From Deltaproteobacteria bacterium (GTDB lineage Bacteria; Desulfobacterota_B; Binatia; UBA9968): 63,136 nucleotides of DNA. Location: positions 1-63,136 of the forward strand of contig VBKY01000145.1 of NCBI GenBank assembly GCA_005879255.1, in the 5' to 3' direction. The first letter of the stretch is position 1. Each line of letters starts with the position of its first letter. Below, one piece after another: positions 16,578 through 24,934 of this stretch. The position numbers were made by a program, and so were the translations under genes. The notes under the pieces are model-generated. The model was not told the DNA's origin. It did no database searches and saw nothing but the letters and a program-made list of their open reading frames with translations.

Positions 16578-17507
16578 ATGGCAAATCATTTACTGTGCGG
16601 CATCGAGCTACCTCAGGTATTTTTCGACGGACCGGTAGACATGAATCACATTCGCAACTTCGCCACGCGCGCGGAAACGCTCGGTTATGACAGTTTGTGG
16701 CTGCAGGAGCGGATCATCGGCGATTTCGTCATGCTCGAACCGGTGACGCTGCTCAGTTACGTCGCGGCGATCACGACGAAATTACGCCTGGGCACTTCAG
16801 TCATTCTTCTCACGCTGCGTAATCCGATGCAGCTCGCCAAGGCATATTCGACGTTGGATTGTATGAGTGGAGGCAGGGCGGTCATGGGTGTTGGGCTTGG
16901 CGGTGGCCATTTGGGCTCTCACGAGGCGATCTTTGGTTATACGCGCGAACGCCGCGTCACCCGCTTCACCGAGGCGGTGCAGGTGATGAAACTTCTCTGG
17001 AGTGAATCGAAGGCGAGTTTTCACGGGACGTTTTGGAATTTCGAAAATATTTCGATGGAACCAAAACCGATCCAAAAGCCACACCTGGCGCTCTGGTTCG
17101 GCGGTCATCACGAAAATGCCCTCAAGCGCGCGGTTAAGTACGGCAACGGCTGGATGGGCGCTGGTTCATCGTCGTCCAATGCTTTCATCCGTGAGTCGGC
17201 GATGATTCGCCGTTTTCTCGATGAGACCAAACGCGACCCGAAGACCTTCGGCTATGGTAAGCGGGTTTATCTGGCAGTGGACGATGATAAAGCGCGCGGC
17301 GAGAAAAGAATTCGCGAGTGGTTCCAGATAAGATACAAAAACGCCGATCTCGGTCCGCGCGTGTGTGTTTGGGGCAGCGCGGCCGAGTGCACGGAAAAGA
17401 TTCAAGCGATCGTCCACGCCGGCGCACAGCATATCGTTTTCAATCCCATGTTCGACGAGATGGAGCACTTGGAAATCTGCGCCAAGGAAATCATGCCGCA
17501 TCTGTGA
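16578..17507 (+). CDS. Luciferase-like (LLM class) flavin- or F420-dependent oxidoreductase
   Basis: The 309-residue protein has the luciferase-like TIM barrel: YDSLWLQERI near residue 35, LRLGTSVILLTLRNPMQLAKAYSTLDCMSGGRAVMGVGLGG near 73-115 and FTEAVQVMKLLWSE near 135. The family uses reduced flavin or F420 for monooxygenation or hydride transfer. The sequence does not settle which cofactor is used. GGAGAAATTAAGA precedes the ATG. It follows the amidohydrolase gene on the same strand; both may act on one substrate. Confidence 0.87.
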   Translation: MANHLLCGIELPQVFFDGPVDMNHIRNFATRAETLGYDSLWLQERIIGDFVMLEPVTLLSYVAAITTKLRLGTSVILLTLRNPMQLAKAYSTLDCMSGGRAVMGVGLGGGHLGSHEAIFGYTRERRVTRFTEAVQVMKLLWSESKASFHGTFWNFENISMEPKPIQKPHLALWFGGHHENALKRAVKYGNGWMGAGSSSSNAFIRESAMIRRFLDETKRDPKTFGYGKRVYLAVDDDKARGEKRIREWFQIRYKNADLGPRVCVWGSAAECTEKIQAIVHAGAQHIVFNPMFDEMEHLEICAKEIMPHL

Positions 17508-17613
17508 CAAATTGGCGAAAAGGGCAGACGGGCGAAAAGGTTTGGCAAAATCGCACCGACCGATTCTAATTAACAAAGGTGTGGGTTTTACATTCTTCGC
17601 GAGCGCAAAGGCG

Positions 17614-17637
17614 CTCCCTCGACTTCGCTGAGGACCG
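17614..17637. repeat. CCTCGACTTCGCTGAGGA-type dispersed repeat
   Basis: CTCCCTCGACTTCGCTGAGG has ends CCTC/GAGG that pair. It is a variant of the repeat at 8795-8815 and 26775-26806, here in the gap between convergent luciferase-like and doc genes. Confidence 0.4.
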
Positions 17638-17685
17638 GTATTGGATTGTTGATTGAAGGGAAAAACCAAAATAAGGCACGCCTTA

Positions 17686-18078
17686 CTAATCCGGCGGACG
17701 AAGTTTTCTTAAGACCTTGGCGAAGTTCTCTTTATTCATCTCGCCGGAGGCCATACGAATCATGGCGTTTTCGAGCCGGCCTCTTGGATCAAGGATGCTG
17801 ATGCCGTTGAGTTCGAGAAAAACCAGCGCGGTCGTAAGGACGGTTCGTTTGTTACCGTCGGCAAACGGGTGATTTTGGCACAGGTGATAGGCATACGCAG
17901 CGGCCATTTCATAGATATCCCCGTGCAGCCACTCGCCCGCGAAGGAAGCTTCCGGTTGGGCAAGTGCGGACTCTAACAGCCCCAAATCTCGGACGCCTGA
18001 CTGACCTCCATAGCGATGAATTTGATCGGTATGGATCTCGATCGCTTCCGCAAGCGTCAAGAAAAGGATATCCGCCAC
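17686..18078 (-). CDS. doc: Doc (death-on-curing) Fic-family toxin
   Basis: The 130-residue protein has the Fic core HPFADGNKRTVLTTALVFLELNG near residues 69-91, with catalytic His and the Doc-type Lys-Arg ending rather than the Gly-Arg of AMPylating Fic proteins. Doc toxins phosphorylate elongation factor Tu. The N-terminal segment IHTDQIHRYGGQSGVRDLGLLESALAQPEASF is typical for the Doc family. The start is a GTG seven bases after the antitoxin stop, so the pair is co-transcribed. The partner is an AbrB/MazE-fold antitoxin, not Phd. Confidence 0.88.
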   Translation of the reverse strand: MADILFLTLAEAIEIHTDQIHRYGGQSGVRDLGLLESALAQPEASFAGEWLHGDIYEMAAAYAYHLCQNHPFADGNKRTVLTTALVFLELNGISILDPRGRLENAMIRMASGEMNKENFAKVLRKLRPPD

Positions 18079-18085
18079 GACAAGG

Positions 18086-18313
18086 CTACTTTGCCAACGC
18101 CTTCAGTGTTCTGCCGTGCCGTCGGTTGACTGCTTCTAGCGCCGAACGGAATCGTCGTTCGCGACGCGCGCTTTGGACCGGAGATACAATCAAATTTCGC
18201 CCGTCCGTAGCAATCTCGAGCGGGGTGTCCATCGTGATGTGCAGAAGGTCGAGCACGGGCTTGTCGATAATCAGAGCCGCGCTGTTGCCATGTTGGGTCA
18301 ACCGTTTAACCAT
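18086..18313 (-). CDS. AbrB/MazE-type antitoxin
   Basis: The 75-residue protein begins MVKRLTQHGNSAALIIDKPVLDLLHI, the swapped-hairpin AbrB/SpoVT DNA-binding motif, with a basic C-terminal tail that should hold the toxin. GGGGAG lies six bases before the ATG at 18313; an ATG at 18319 directly abuts it and is less likely. It should neutralise the Doc protein encoded just downstream and repress its own promoter. Confidence 0.82.
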   Translation of the reverse strand: MVKRLTQHGNSAALIIDKPVLDLLHITMDTPLEIATDGRNLIVSPVQSARRERRFRSALEAVNRRHGRTLKALAK

Positions 18314-18482
18314 GGGCATCTCCCCTCAGGGTACAATAATGTAGATCCAATGTATCATGGGTCTGCTCAGGTCAAGAACCCGGAGACCAGTAGCGTGCGT
18401 ATACCTGACGGGCTTTCTCGGCCACAGGAGATTTCGTCAACCCGATATCGATGTCGAGATCGATTCTGATATAGAGTCATCC

Positions 18483-19427
18483 ATGATTAAGGGCTTTGTG
18501 GTGTTGGTCACCGTCTTTGTTCTCCACGAAGCGGTCCATGCAGCGGACAAGATTAGAATCAGTATCGCCAACTTGAGCGGCCAGTTTATGACGTTCTCTC
18601 TGGCGCACAAAAGAGGGTTCCTCAAAGAAGAGGGAATTGAAGCCGAGATTATCCGGGTCACCGGCGGAGCGAGCGCTGCGGCGTTGAGCAGTGGAGATCT
18701 AGATTACGGTACTGGCATGACGCTTGGAGGCACGATGACAGGATTACCCGTCAAGGTGGTAGCCTGCTTCGTGCCAGCTCCAGTTTTCGCACTCGTTGCT
18801 CGGCCCGAGATCAAGTCGGTCCAGGAGCTTAAAGGCAAAACGGTGGGGATTTCCACTTTCGGTGGTCTATCTATTTTTGGCGCGCGGGTTATAGCCAAGC
18901 ACTTCGGGCTTGACCCCGATAGGGACCTCAAGTTCGTCGCCGTTGGCGCCGTCGAAGGTCGCTTTATCAGACTTACCCAGGGGCTGATCGATGCGGCCGT
19001 GCTGGCTCCACCTTTGGATTCCGAGGCGAAGAAGAAGGGATTTAATATTCTTGCCAGGGCTGACGAAATTCTGGTTTTCCCTGAGACGGGTTTAGTCGCT
19101 GGCGTGAAGAAAATCCAAGAGAAGCCCGATGAAATCAAGCGCGTCATCAAGGCGGGCATCAAGGCTAACCGATATATTCGAAGCAATCGTGACGGAACTA
19201 TTCAGTTCATTATGGAGTGGCTGAAGGTCAATAGAGAGGTCGCCGCGACGACTTACGACGGTGTGGTCAAGGTCTACAATGAGGATCCGAGCGTCTGCGA
19301 AAAAGGACTTCGCGTAATGATTGAAGAGAGAAAGCAGACCTTGAAAATTAGCCGGGATGTTCCTCTCAGCGAAGTCGCGGATCTCTCGCTTATTAGAGAG
19401 GCGCAGAGGGAGCTGGGGATGAAATAA
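18483..19427 (+). CDS. NMT1/SsuA-like substrate-binding protein, tandem copy 1
   Basis: The 314-residue protein has a signal peptide (MIKGFVVLVTVFVLHEAVHA) followed by ADKIRISIANLSGQFMTFSLAHKRGFLKEEGIEAEII, the NMT1/SsuA-type first lobe. The second-lobe motif is ELKGKTVGISTFGGLSIFGARVIAKHFGLDPDRD. It is strongly similar to tandem copy 3 at 20468 (shared PAPV.ALVARPEIKSVQ and FPETGLV segments) and less similar to copy 2. No permease or ATPase is adjacent. Upstream in-frame sequence to 18357 has no coding support and is excluded. Confidence 0.87.
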   Translation: MIKGFVVLVTVFVLHEAVHAADKIRISIANLSGQFMTFSLAHKRGFLKEEGIEAEIIRVTGGASAAALSSGDLDYGTGMTLGGTMTGLPVKVVACFVPAPVFALVARPEIKSVQELKGKTVGISTFGGLSIFGARVIAKHFGLDPDRDLKFVAVGAVEGRFIRLTQGLIDAAVLAPPLDSEAKKKGFNILARADEILVFPETGLVAGVKKIQEKPDEIKRVIKAGIKANRYIRSNRDGTIQFIMEWLKVNREVAATTYDGVVKVYNEDPSVCEKGLRVMIEERKQTLKISRDVPLSEVADLSLIREAQRELGMK

Positions 19428-19464
19428 TTTTCGATTCTGGATTGCCGATTGCGAGGAACAAAAA

Positions 19465-20412
19465 TTGAAGAAGACCTTGGTAGCGTTGCTCACAAGTTTT
19501 CTTCTCCACGCTTCAGTCTGTGCGGCGGAAAAGATCAGGATCAGCACGCCTGGAGACGCCGCACACTTCACCATGCATTTGGCACAGAAAAGAGGGTTCC
19601 TAAAAGAGGAAGGCTTCGAAGCGGAAGTCATTACAATTTCGGGGCCAGTCGCAAACGTCGCCCTCAGTAACGGCGACACTGACTACTTCACCGGTTTTGG
19701 CTCCGCTTTGCGTTCCATGCTTCAGGGTTTGCCGCTTAGGTTCGTTGCGTGCTACCGACCAACGCCGCACTTCATGTTGCAAAGTCGTCCTGAGTTCAGA
19801 TCGGTCAAAGATCTCAAGGGCAAGACCATCGGGATCACTGCATTTGGTAGCGGCACCGAACTGGTCGGGCGCCTTATGATCAAGCACTTTGGCCTCGATC
19901 CAGACAAGGATGTGAAATTTGTTCCCGGAGGTTCGGGCGAAGGCCGCCTCATCAGAATGAAGCAGGGTTTGCTCGATGCGACTATAGCCAGTGTTCCTTC
20001 CGATTTCCTTGGCACGAAGATGGGCTATCCGATCCTTGTCCGATCGGAAGACCTCTTCACCTATCCGTTCAGTGGCCTCACGGTTCACATTAAAAAGATC
20101 AAAGAAAAGCCGGACGAGATCAAGCGGGTGATTCGCGCGGGTATCAAAGCCAACCGTTTCATGTGTGAGAATCGCGATGGGACCATCCCGGTACTGATGA
20201 GCACTTATAGGATCGACAAAGAAGTCGCTACCGCGGCCTATGACTCATTTATTAAGGGCTTCAACAATGACGGCAGCATGCCGGAGGACGGATTCCACCG
20301 GCTCCTAGACGACACCAAGAGAGTCATGAAAATAGATCGTGAAGTCGCCCTGAATGAAGTCTCGGATCTCTCGATTCTCAGAACGGTCCAGCGAGAGCTG
20401 GGGATCAAATGA
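19465..20412 (+). CDS. NMT1/SsuA-like substrate-binding protein, tandem copy 2
   Basis: The 315-residue protein uses a TTG start preceded by GAGGAACAAAA. Its signal peptide is MKKTLVALLTSFLLHASVCA; the mature part EKIRISTPGDAAHFTMHLAQKRGFLKEEGFEAEV is of the same family as its neighbours. The second-lobe motif is DLKGKTIGITAFGSGTELVGRLMIKHFGLDPDKD. The binding-pocket regions differ more from copies 1 and 3 than those do from each other, suggesting a different ligand. The gap to copy 1 is 37 bases. Confidence 0.86.
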   Translation: MKKTLVALLTSFLLHASVCAAEKIRISTPGDAAHFTMHLAQKRGFLKEEGFEAEVITISGPVANVALSNGDTDYFTGFGSALRSMLQGLPLRFVACYRPTPHFMLQSRPEFRSVKDLKGKTIGITAFGSGTELVGRLMIKHFGLDPDKDVKFVPGGSGEGRLIRMKQGLLDATIASVPSDFLGTKMGYPILVRSEDLFTYPFSGLTVHIKKIKEKPDEIKRVIRAGIKANRFMCENRDGTIPVLMSTYRIDKEVATAAYDSFIKGFNNDGSMPEDGFHRLLDDTKRVMKIDREVALNEVSDLSILRTVQRELGIK

Positions 20413-20467
20413 TTTTGGAGTGTCGATTGAACCGAAGACGCAAATTCGAACGTTCACATTGGGCAGC

Positions 20468-21457
20468 ATGGAGCGAAGCAAAAAACGGAAGAGTCTAGTG
20501 ATCAAAATTTTCTGGGTTTTTCTCGTCGTCGTGGTTTTGGCTGTTTCGGCCGAGGCCGCGGACAAGATTCGCATCTCCATGACCGGATTTGCCGGCCAGT
20601 TCATGACATTCCCTTTGGCGCAGAAGCGAGGTTTTCTTAAAGAAGAGGGAATTGAAGCTGAGATCATTCGGATCTCTGCCGCTGCGGGCAGAGCGGCGCT
20701 AAGCGGTGGCGAAGTGGATTACTCGACCGGCATCGGCGGCACGGCGATCGGCGGCGCGCTTTCGGGGGTGCCGATCAAAGTCGTGGCCTGCTTTGTGCCC
20801 GCGCCGGTGCTCGCGCTGGTGGCGCGCCCTGAGATCAAATCGGTCCAGGCGCTCAAAGGCAAAACGGTCGCGGTGCTGATCTTCGGCGGCGTCGCGCACT
20901 TCGCAGCGCGGGCCGTCGTCAAGCACTTCGGTCTAGATCCCGAGAAGGATTTGAAGTACCTCGCGGTGGGTCCACCCGACGCGCGCTTTGCAGCGCTCAG
21001 CCAGGGTTTAGTGGATGCGGCCGTACTCGGGCCGCCGCTGGATTTCGAGGCGAGAAAGCAGGGATTCAATATTCTTGCCCGAGCTCATGACGTTTTGGTT
21101 TTTCCTGAGACTGGATTGGTCACGAGTGTGAAGAAAATCCAAGACAAACCCGATGAAATCAAGCGGGTCATCAGGGCGGGTATCAAGGCCAACCGCTATA
21201 TTCGCGCGAATCGCGATGGAACCATTCAGTTTTTAATGGAATGGTTGAAGCTCAATCGAGAGATTGCTACGGCAACCTACGACGGCGTGGTCAAGGTTTA
21301 CGATGATGATATCAATGTGTGTGAAAAGGGACTTCGTCTCGTGATTGATGAGACGAAGAAGACCATGAAGGTAACCCGTGACGTTCCGCTTAGCGAAATT
21401 GCCGATCTGTCAATCATCAGAGACGCGCAGAAGGAGTTGGGGACTAAGTCATTTTAA
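20468..21457 (+). CDS. NMT1/SsuA-like substrate-binding protein, tandem copy 3
   Basis: The 329-residue protein has a signal peptide (MERSKKRKSLVIKIFWVFLVVVVLAVSAEA) and mature start ADKIRISMTGFAGQFMTFPLAQKRGFLKEEGIEAEII. It is very close to copy 1 along its whole length, including DEIKRVIRAGIKANRYIRANRDGTIQFLMEWLK. The pair looks like a recent duplication, with copy 2 lying between them. The ribosome binding site is weak, and 55 bases separate it from copy 2. Confidence 0.86.
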   Translation: MERSKKRKSLVIKIFWVFLVVVVLAVSAEAADKIRISMTGFAGQFMTFPLAQKRGFLKEEGIEAEIIRISAAAGRAALSGGEVDYSTGIGGTAIGGALSGVPIKVVACFVPAPVLALVARPEIKSVQALKGKTVAVLIFGGVAHFAARAVVKHFGLDPEKDLKYLAVGPPDARFAALSQGLVDAAVLGPPLDFEARKQGFNILARAHDVLVFPETGLVTSVKKIQDKPDEIKRVIRAGIKANRYIRANRDGTIQFLMEWLKLNREIATATYDGVVKVYDDDINVCEKGLRLVIDETKKTMKVTRDVPLSEIADLSIIRDAQKELGTKSF

Positions 21458-21489
21458 ATTGCCGATCCTTCGGTGGATTTATCCTGGTC

Positions 21490-21535
21490 CCTTCGGCTAG
21501 GATCAGGGTAGACTCCGTCGAAGGGCTCAGGACAA
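21490..21535. repeat. CCTTCGGC/GTCGAAGGG dispersed repeat
   Basis: CCCTTCGGCTAGGATCAGGG is followed by a GTCGAAGGGCTCAGGACA segment, two variants of the CCTTCGAC...CAGGA repeat side by side. It lies between binding-protein copy 3 and the family 1 binding protein. Confidence 0.45.
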
Positions 21536-21582
21536 ACTTTCAAGATTGGATTCATGAACTGTGATCACGTCAAGGTGACTCT

Positions 21583-22668
21583 ATGCGGATCGTGATTCAA
21601 CGTCGTTGCTCCACCCTATTCTTGGTTCTGTCTCTTTCATGCACTGGTCTCGTCTGGGCCCAGACAGAAGAGAAACTTCTCGAAGAGATTAATCAGCTAT
21701 CCGATGCCGAGCGCCAAGCGCGGCTGGTCAATGGCGCAAAAAAGGAAGGCGCCGTGACCTGGTATGTGGCGATGAACCGCGCCTATGCGCAGGATCTGAT
21801 CAACGCCTTCGAAGCGCAGTATCCTTTTTTGAAGGTCAATGTCTTGACGGGCAGCGGTGGCGCGCTGTTAAACAAAGTTCTCACCGAGTACCGGGCGCGC
21901 GCGTACTTGTACGATGTCTTCAATACCCGCAGCATGACGATTAATACATTGAAAAAATCCGCAGCGATCATGCGCTACAAAACTCCGTATCGGACTCAAA
22001 TGCGCGAAAGCTTCTACGACAAGGAGGGTTTTCTCAACGGCATTTTCGCCACCCCGTTGGTTTTCATTTACAACTCAAAAATGGTCAATCGCCGGGAGGC
22101 GCCGAGCTCGATGGAAGACCTGGCCAACCCGAAGTGGTCGGGGAAGATGGCCATTGACGACGAATCTTTTGACTGGCTGGCCGCCATGCTCGATTATTAC
22201 GGGGAAGCGAAGGGGATCGAGCTCGCGACCAAAATCGGCCAGCAATCACTCCAGGTTCGGCGTGGGCCGACGCTCATCACGCAGTTGGTGGCTGCCGGTG
22301 AATTCTACGTCGAAATCGACGGTTACCACCAAGAAGCCATCGCTAAAAAGAAGGCCGGCGCGCCGATTGATTATCACTTTCCTCAACCGTTTGTGCCGGT
22401 GAAATCCCTGGTGCCGATTTATATGGCTGCCCGGCCGCCCCACCCCCATGCCGCCGCCCTGTTAGCGGACTTTCTGATGTCCAAGAAAGGGCAAGATATC
22501 ATGTACGGCCACGGACGTTGGATGGGCCACAAGGGCATTAGCGGCAAAGGGCCCGACGACATCGGCGATCGCAAAGTCGTCATACCTTCCCCGGAAAAAT
22601 GGGGCGACCGCTATCAAGAACTGATCGGTCTTTACAATAAATTGCTGTTGCGGAAGTCGGGTTCCTAA
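21583..22668 (+). CDS. ABC transporter substrate-binding protein, Fe3+/family 1 type
   Basis: The 361-residue protein has a signal peptide ending at LVWA-QTEEK, then LLEEINQLSDAERQARLVNGAKKEGAVTWYVAMN, which marks a subfamily shared with the protein at 29274. The second lobe has VFIYNSKMVNRREAPSSMEDLANPKWSGKMAIDD and the C-terminal helix ARPPHPHAAALLADFLMSKKGQDIM. It should bind a small ligand in the periplasm. AAGGTGACTCT precedes the ATG. A VOC gene and a bicupin gene follow on the same strand. No transport partner is adjacent. Confidence 0.88.
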   Translation: MRIVIQRRCSTLFLVLSLSCTGLVWAQTEEKLLEEINQLSDAERQARLVNGAKKEGAVTWYVAMNRAYAQDLINAFEAQYPFLKVNVLTGSGGALLNKVLTEYRARAYLYDVFNTRSMTINTLKKSAAIMRYKTPYRTQMRESFYDKEGFLNGIFATPLVFIYNSKMVNRREAPSSMEDLANPKWSGKMAIDDESFDWLAAMLDYYGEAKGIELATKIGQQSLQVRRGPTLITQLVAAGEFYVEIDGYHQEAIAKKKAGAPIDYHFPQPFVPVKSLVPIYMAARPPHPHAAALLADFLMSKKGQDIMYGHGRWMGHKGISGKGPDDIGDRKVVIPSPEKWGDRYQELIGLYNKLLLRKSGS

Positions 22669-22706
22669 GGACTCGAATGATCTGATTCGATAAAAGGAGA
22701 GACGTG

Positions 22707-23171
22707 ATGGGCAAGATCAATCTCAAACGCGTATATCATATCGGGATTCCTGTAAACAATCTCGAGCGCGCGGAGCGCTTCTACGTCGATATCCTGGGAA
22801 TGAGGGTTCACGGGCCCTTTACGATGAAGGCAGACGGTAAACGGAATTATCGGGTCAGTGACGATAATAAGCCGTGGCGCGATGAGTTAGGCTATTGGCC
22901 TGAGACGCTGCGGCTTTGCTGCGGCGATGACAACGTGGAAGTGGTCTTGGTTAAACGGCCCAAACCGATCGAGCGCGATTGGAAGGAAGACAGTTTCAAT
23001 CATACGGCTTTCTCGGCGACCAAAGAGGACTTCGATCTGTTTGTGGAGAAAGCCAAAGAATGGGCAGTGAAATTTCACCTGGGGCCTATTGGCAGACGTG
23101 GATCGCGGACAGCTTACTTCTTCGATCCAGACGGGAACTATATCCAGATCGATGATCGCGCGAAGGCATAA
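22707..23171 (+). CDS. VOC family (glyoxalase/ring-cleavage dioxygenase fold) protein
   Basis: The 154-residue protein begins with a VOC module (RVYHIGIPVNNLERAERFYVDILGMRV) and ends TAYFFDPDGNYIQIDD, the usual last strands. AGGAGAGACGTG precedes the ATG at 22707. Members include glyoxalase I, extradiol dioxygenases and fosfomycin resistance proteins. The first His and a later His (FNHTAFS) could bind metal; the third ligand is probably Gln or Asp in YIQIDD. It lies between a binding protein and a bicupin, suggesting an oxygenase or isomerase role in the same pathway. Confidence 0.82.
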   Translation: MGKINLKRVYHIGIPVNNLERAERFYVDILGMRVHGPFTMKADGKRNYRVSDDNKPWRDELGYWPETLRLCCGDDNVEVVLVKRPKPIERDWKEDSFNHTAFSATKEDFDLFVEKAKEWAVKFHLGPIGRRGSRTAYFFDPDGNYIQIDDRAKA

Positions 23172-23364
23172 GCGCTCGGACTGGCCTCCCGTCATTCGAA
23201 TAGTTTAAGCTGTTCAACTACCCGCTTACCCCGGTATTCCTTCCGGCCATTTTCCCGCCAATGATACGACAGGCCGGAAACCTTGGAAACTTTTCGTCCC
23301 TGTTATAGAGTCAGGAAAAATTCACAGGATCCAAAGATCGGCTATCGATTTCGAGGAGGATTGC

Positions 23365-24396
23365 ATGGAAGTCAAGTCAGTGAAAGAGCGCCACACCGAG
23401 CTGATGATGCACAGCGTAAAGTTCGCCAAGGACGAGCAAGGGCGGCGCAAAGGACAAGAAATTCTATTCAAGTGGCCGGACGTCGAGAAGCAACTGGGGG
23501 AGCATAAACATATCTATGTTGTCGACGCCCGGATAGGTTCCAACAATCACACCCACCGTTTGTGGTACGACGTGATTCCGCCCCACACCGAAGAAGGACA
23601 AGACTGGCGCACGCTCGGGCATCGGCATACGGTCGAAGCGATCATTTATTTTTTAAAGGGGCACGGCCACAGCATTATCGATGGCGAGCGCTACGACTGG
23701 GGGCCGGGGGATTTATTGAGCGTGCCGATGTTTTCCTGGCATCGACATATCAACGATGGCGATGAGCCGGTGTTGCGCATCGCTTCGACCACTGGACCCT
23801 TGTCATTGGCGTTGGGCCAAGCCGTCTATGAAGACGAGCGTTACCCTGAGTTTTGGATCTATGCGCAGGAGGGCGAAGACGCGCGGAAGACGCTGATTCC
23901 CGGCGGCGGGCAAGTCAACAACGGAAACTTGGGCGGCAATCGCACGGCCGAGTTGTACGCGGAGCAAGTTGGCTTTGCCATGCATGAAGAGCAGCTTCGG
24001 CGCAAGAGCAAAGTACTCGTGAAACAAAAAGACCTGCTATTCGAACCGACGGCGATGGGCAACCTCGCGTACGTTGTCGACCCCCGGATTGGCTTTCACA
24101 GCAAGGCGCTTGGCGTGGTGATGGCCGAGATTCCCCCGGGCAAACGCTCCGGCGCGCACCGTCATCTCTACGATGAGATCGATCTTATCGTCGGCGGTAA
24201 GGGCAAAGTCATCGTCGAAGACAAGGAATACAATTTCGATACGCTGGACGTGTTGTCGATTCCCGTGTTTCAGTGGCACCAGTACTTCAATACCGGCACG
24301 GAACCGCTGCGGATTCTCGGCATCAACACTCGGATCGCGATGGATAACCTGGGCTTATCGTTAACGCACCAGGGCGAGCACGCGGATTACGAGTGA
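23365..24396 (+). CDS. Bicupin protein
   Basis: The 343-residue protein has two cupin domains. The first has TLGHRHTVEAIIYFLKGHGHSIIDGERYDWGPGDL with FSWHRH (about residues 88-135). The second has SGAHRHLYDEIDLIVGGKGKVIVEDKEYNFDTLDVL with FQWHQY (about 258-310). HxH, an acidic residue and a later His are present in both, fitting Fe- or Mn-dependent dioxygenases or isomerases. It is only loosely related to the gentisate-dioxygenase-like protein at 5732. GAGGAGGATTGC precedes the ATG. The substrate is unknown. Confidence 0.82.
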   Translation: MEVKSVKERHTELMMHSVKFAKDEQGRRKGQEILFKWPDVEKQLGEHKHIYVVDARIGSNNHTHRLWYDVIPPHTEEGQDWRTLGHRHTVEAIIYFLKGHGHSIIDGERYDWGPGDLLSVPMFSWHRHINDGDEPVLRIASTTGPLSLALGQAVYEDERYPEFWIYAQEGEDARKTLIPGGGQVNNGNLGGNRTAELYAEQVGFAMHEEQLRRKSKVLVKQKDLLFEPTAMGNLAYVVDPRIGFHSKALGVVMAEIPPGKRSGAHRHLYDEIDLIVGGKGKVIVEDKEYNFDTLDVLSIPVFQWHQYFNTGTEPLRILGINTRIAMDNLGLSLTHQGEHADYE

Positions 24397-24443
24397 TTGA
24401 ACGAACTTTGTGATCTTGACGTCTTGGCGCGATGAAAAAAGAT

Positions 24444-24472
24444 GTAGGGGCGGGTTTGAAACCCGCCCCTAC
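24444..24472. repeat. GTAGGGGC-family palindrome, copy 3, at a gene break point
   Basis: Fourteen-base perfect arms GTAGGGGCGGGTTT and AAACCCGCCCCTAC flank a single G. A GGCAAAGACGCGAAGG repeat follows, and then coding homology of a truncated binding protein begins within about 15 bases. Confidence 0.8.
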
Positions 24473-24489
24473 GAGGGCAAAGACGCGAA

Positions 24490-24921
24490 GGCTATATGCG
24501 TAGTTTCGCCAAGCAGGATCTGATTCAGCACAATGGCTATACAAAGATCTCACAACTCCTGGCCGCAGGTGAGTTCCCGGCGGTCGCGTTCATGCAAGTG
24601 ACCAAGCTGGAAAAGATTCGCGAGCGCGATGGGCCGGTGGATTGGATTCCGCTCGATCCGTCGTTCGCGACCGTGTCGTCCGTCGCCGTTTCGAAAAATA
24701 CCGCGCACGCGAATGCGGCGCGGTTGCTCGTCGATTTTTATCTCTCGGAGGAAGGACAGAAGGCGCTGCGTGAGATCGATAAAATCCCGCTGCGTCGCGG
24801 CGTTGACGCCGACTCCAAGCTCGTCGCCGAACTGATCGAGCAAACCCCTCACGTGAACAAGTACGAAGGCGATCCGGGAAAACAAATCAAGCAGTTCAAC
24901 GAAATATTCTTAGGACGGTGA
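24490..24921 (+). pseudogene. Truncated family 1 substrate-binding protein (C-terminal half only)
   Basis: The frame encodes about 143 residues starting YMRSFAKQDLIQHNGYTKISQLLAAGEFPAV and ending with SKNTAHANAARLLVDFYLSEEGQKALREIDKIPLRRGVDADS, the C-terminal lobe and hinge helix of a family 1 binding protein. The N-terminal half and signal peptide are missing. Homology starts immediately after a GTAGGGGC palindrome and a CAAAGACGCGAAGG repeat, so repeat-linked deletion or insertion probably removed the 5' part. It cannot be exported as it stands. A HAD gene follows. Confidence 0.78.
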
Positions 24922-24934
24922 AGCGATCGCGCCG

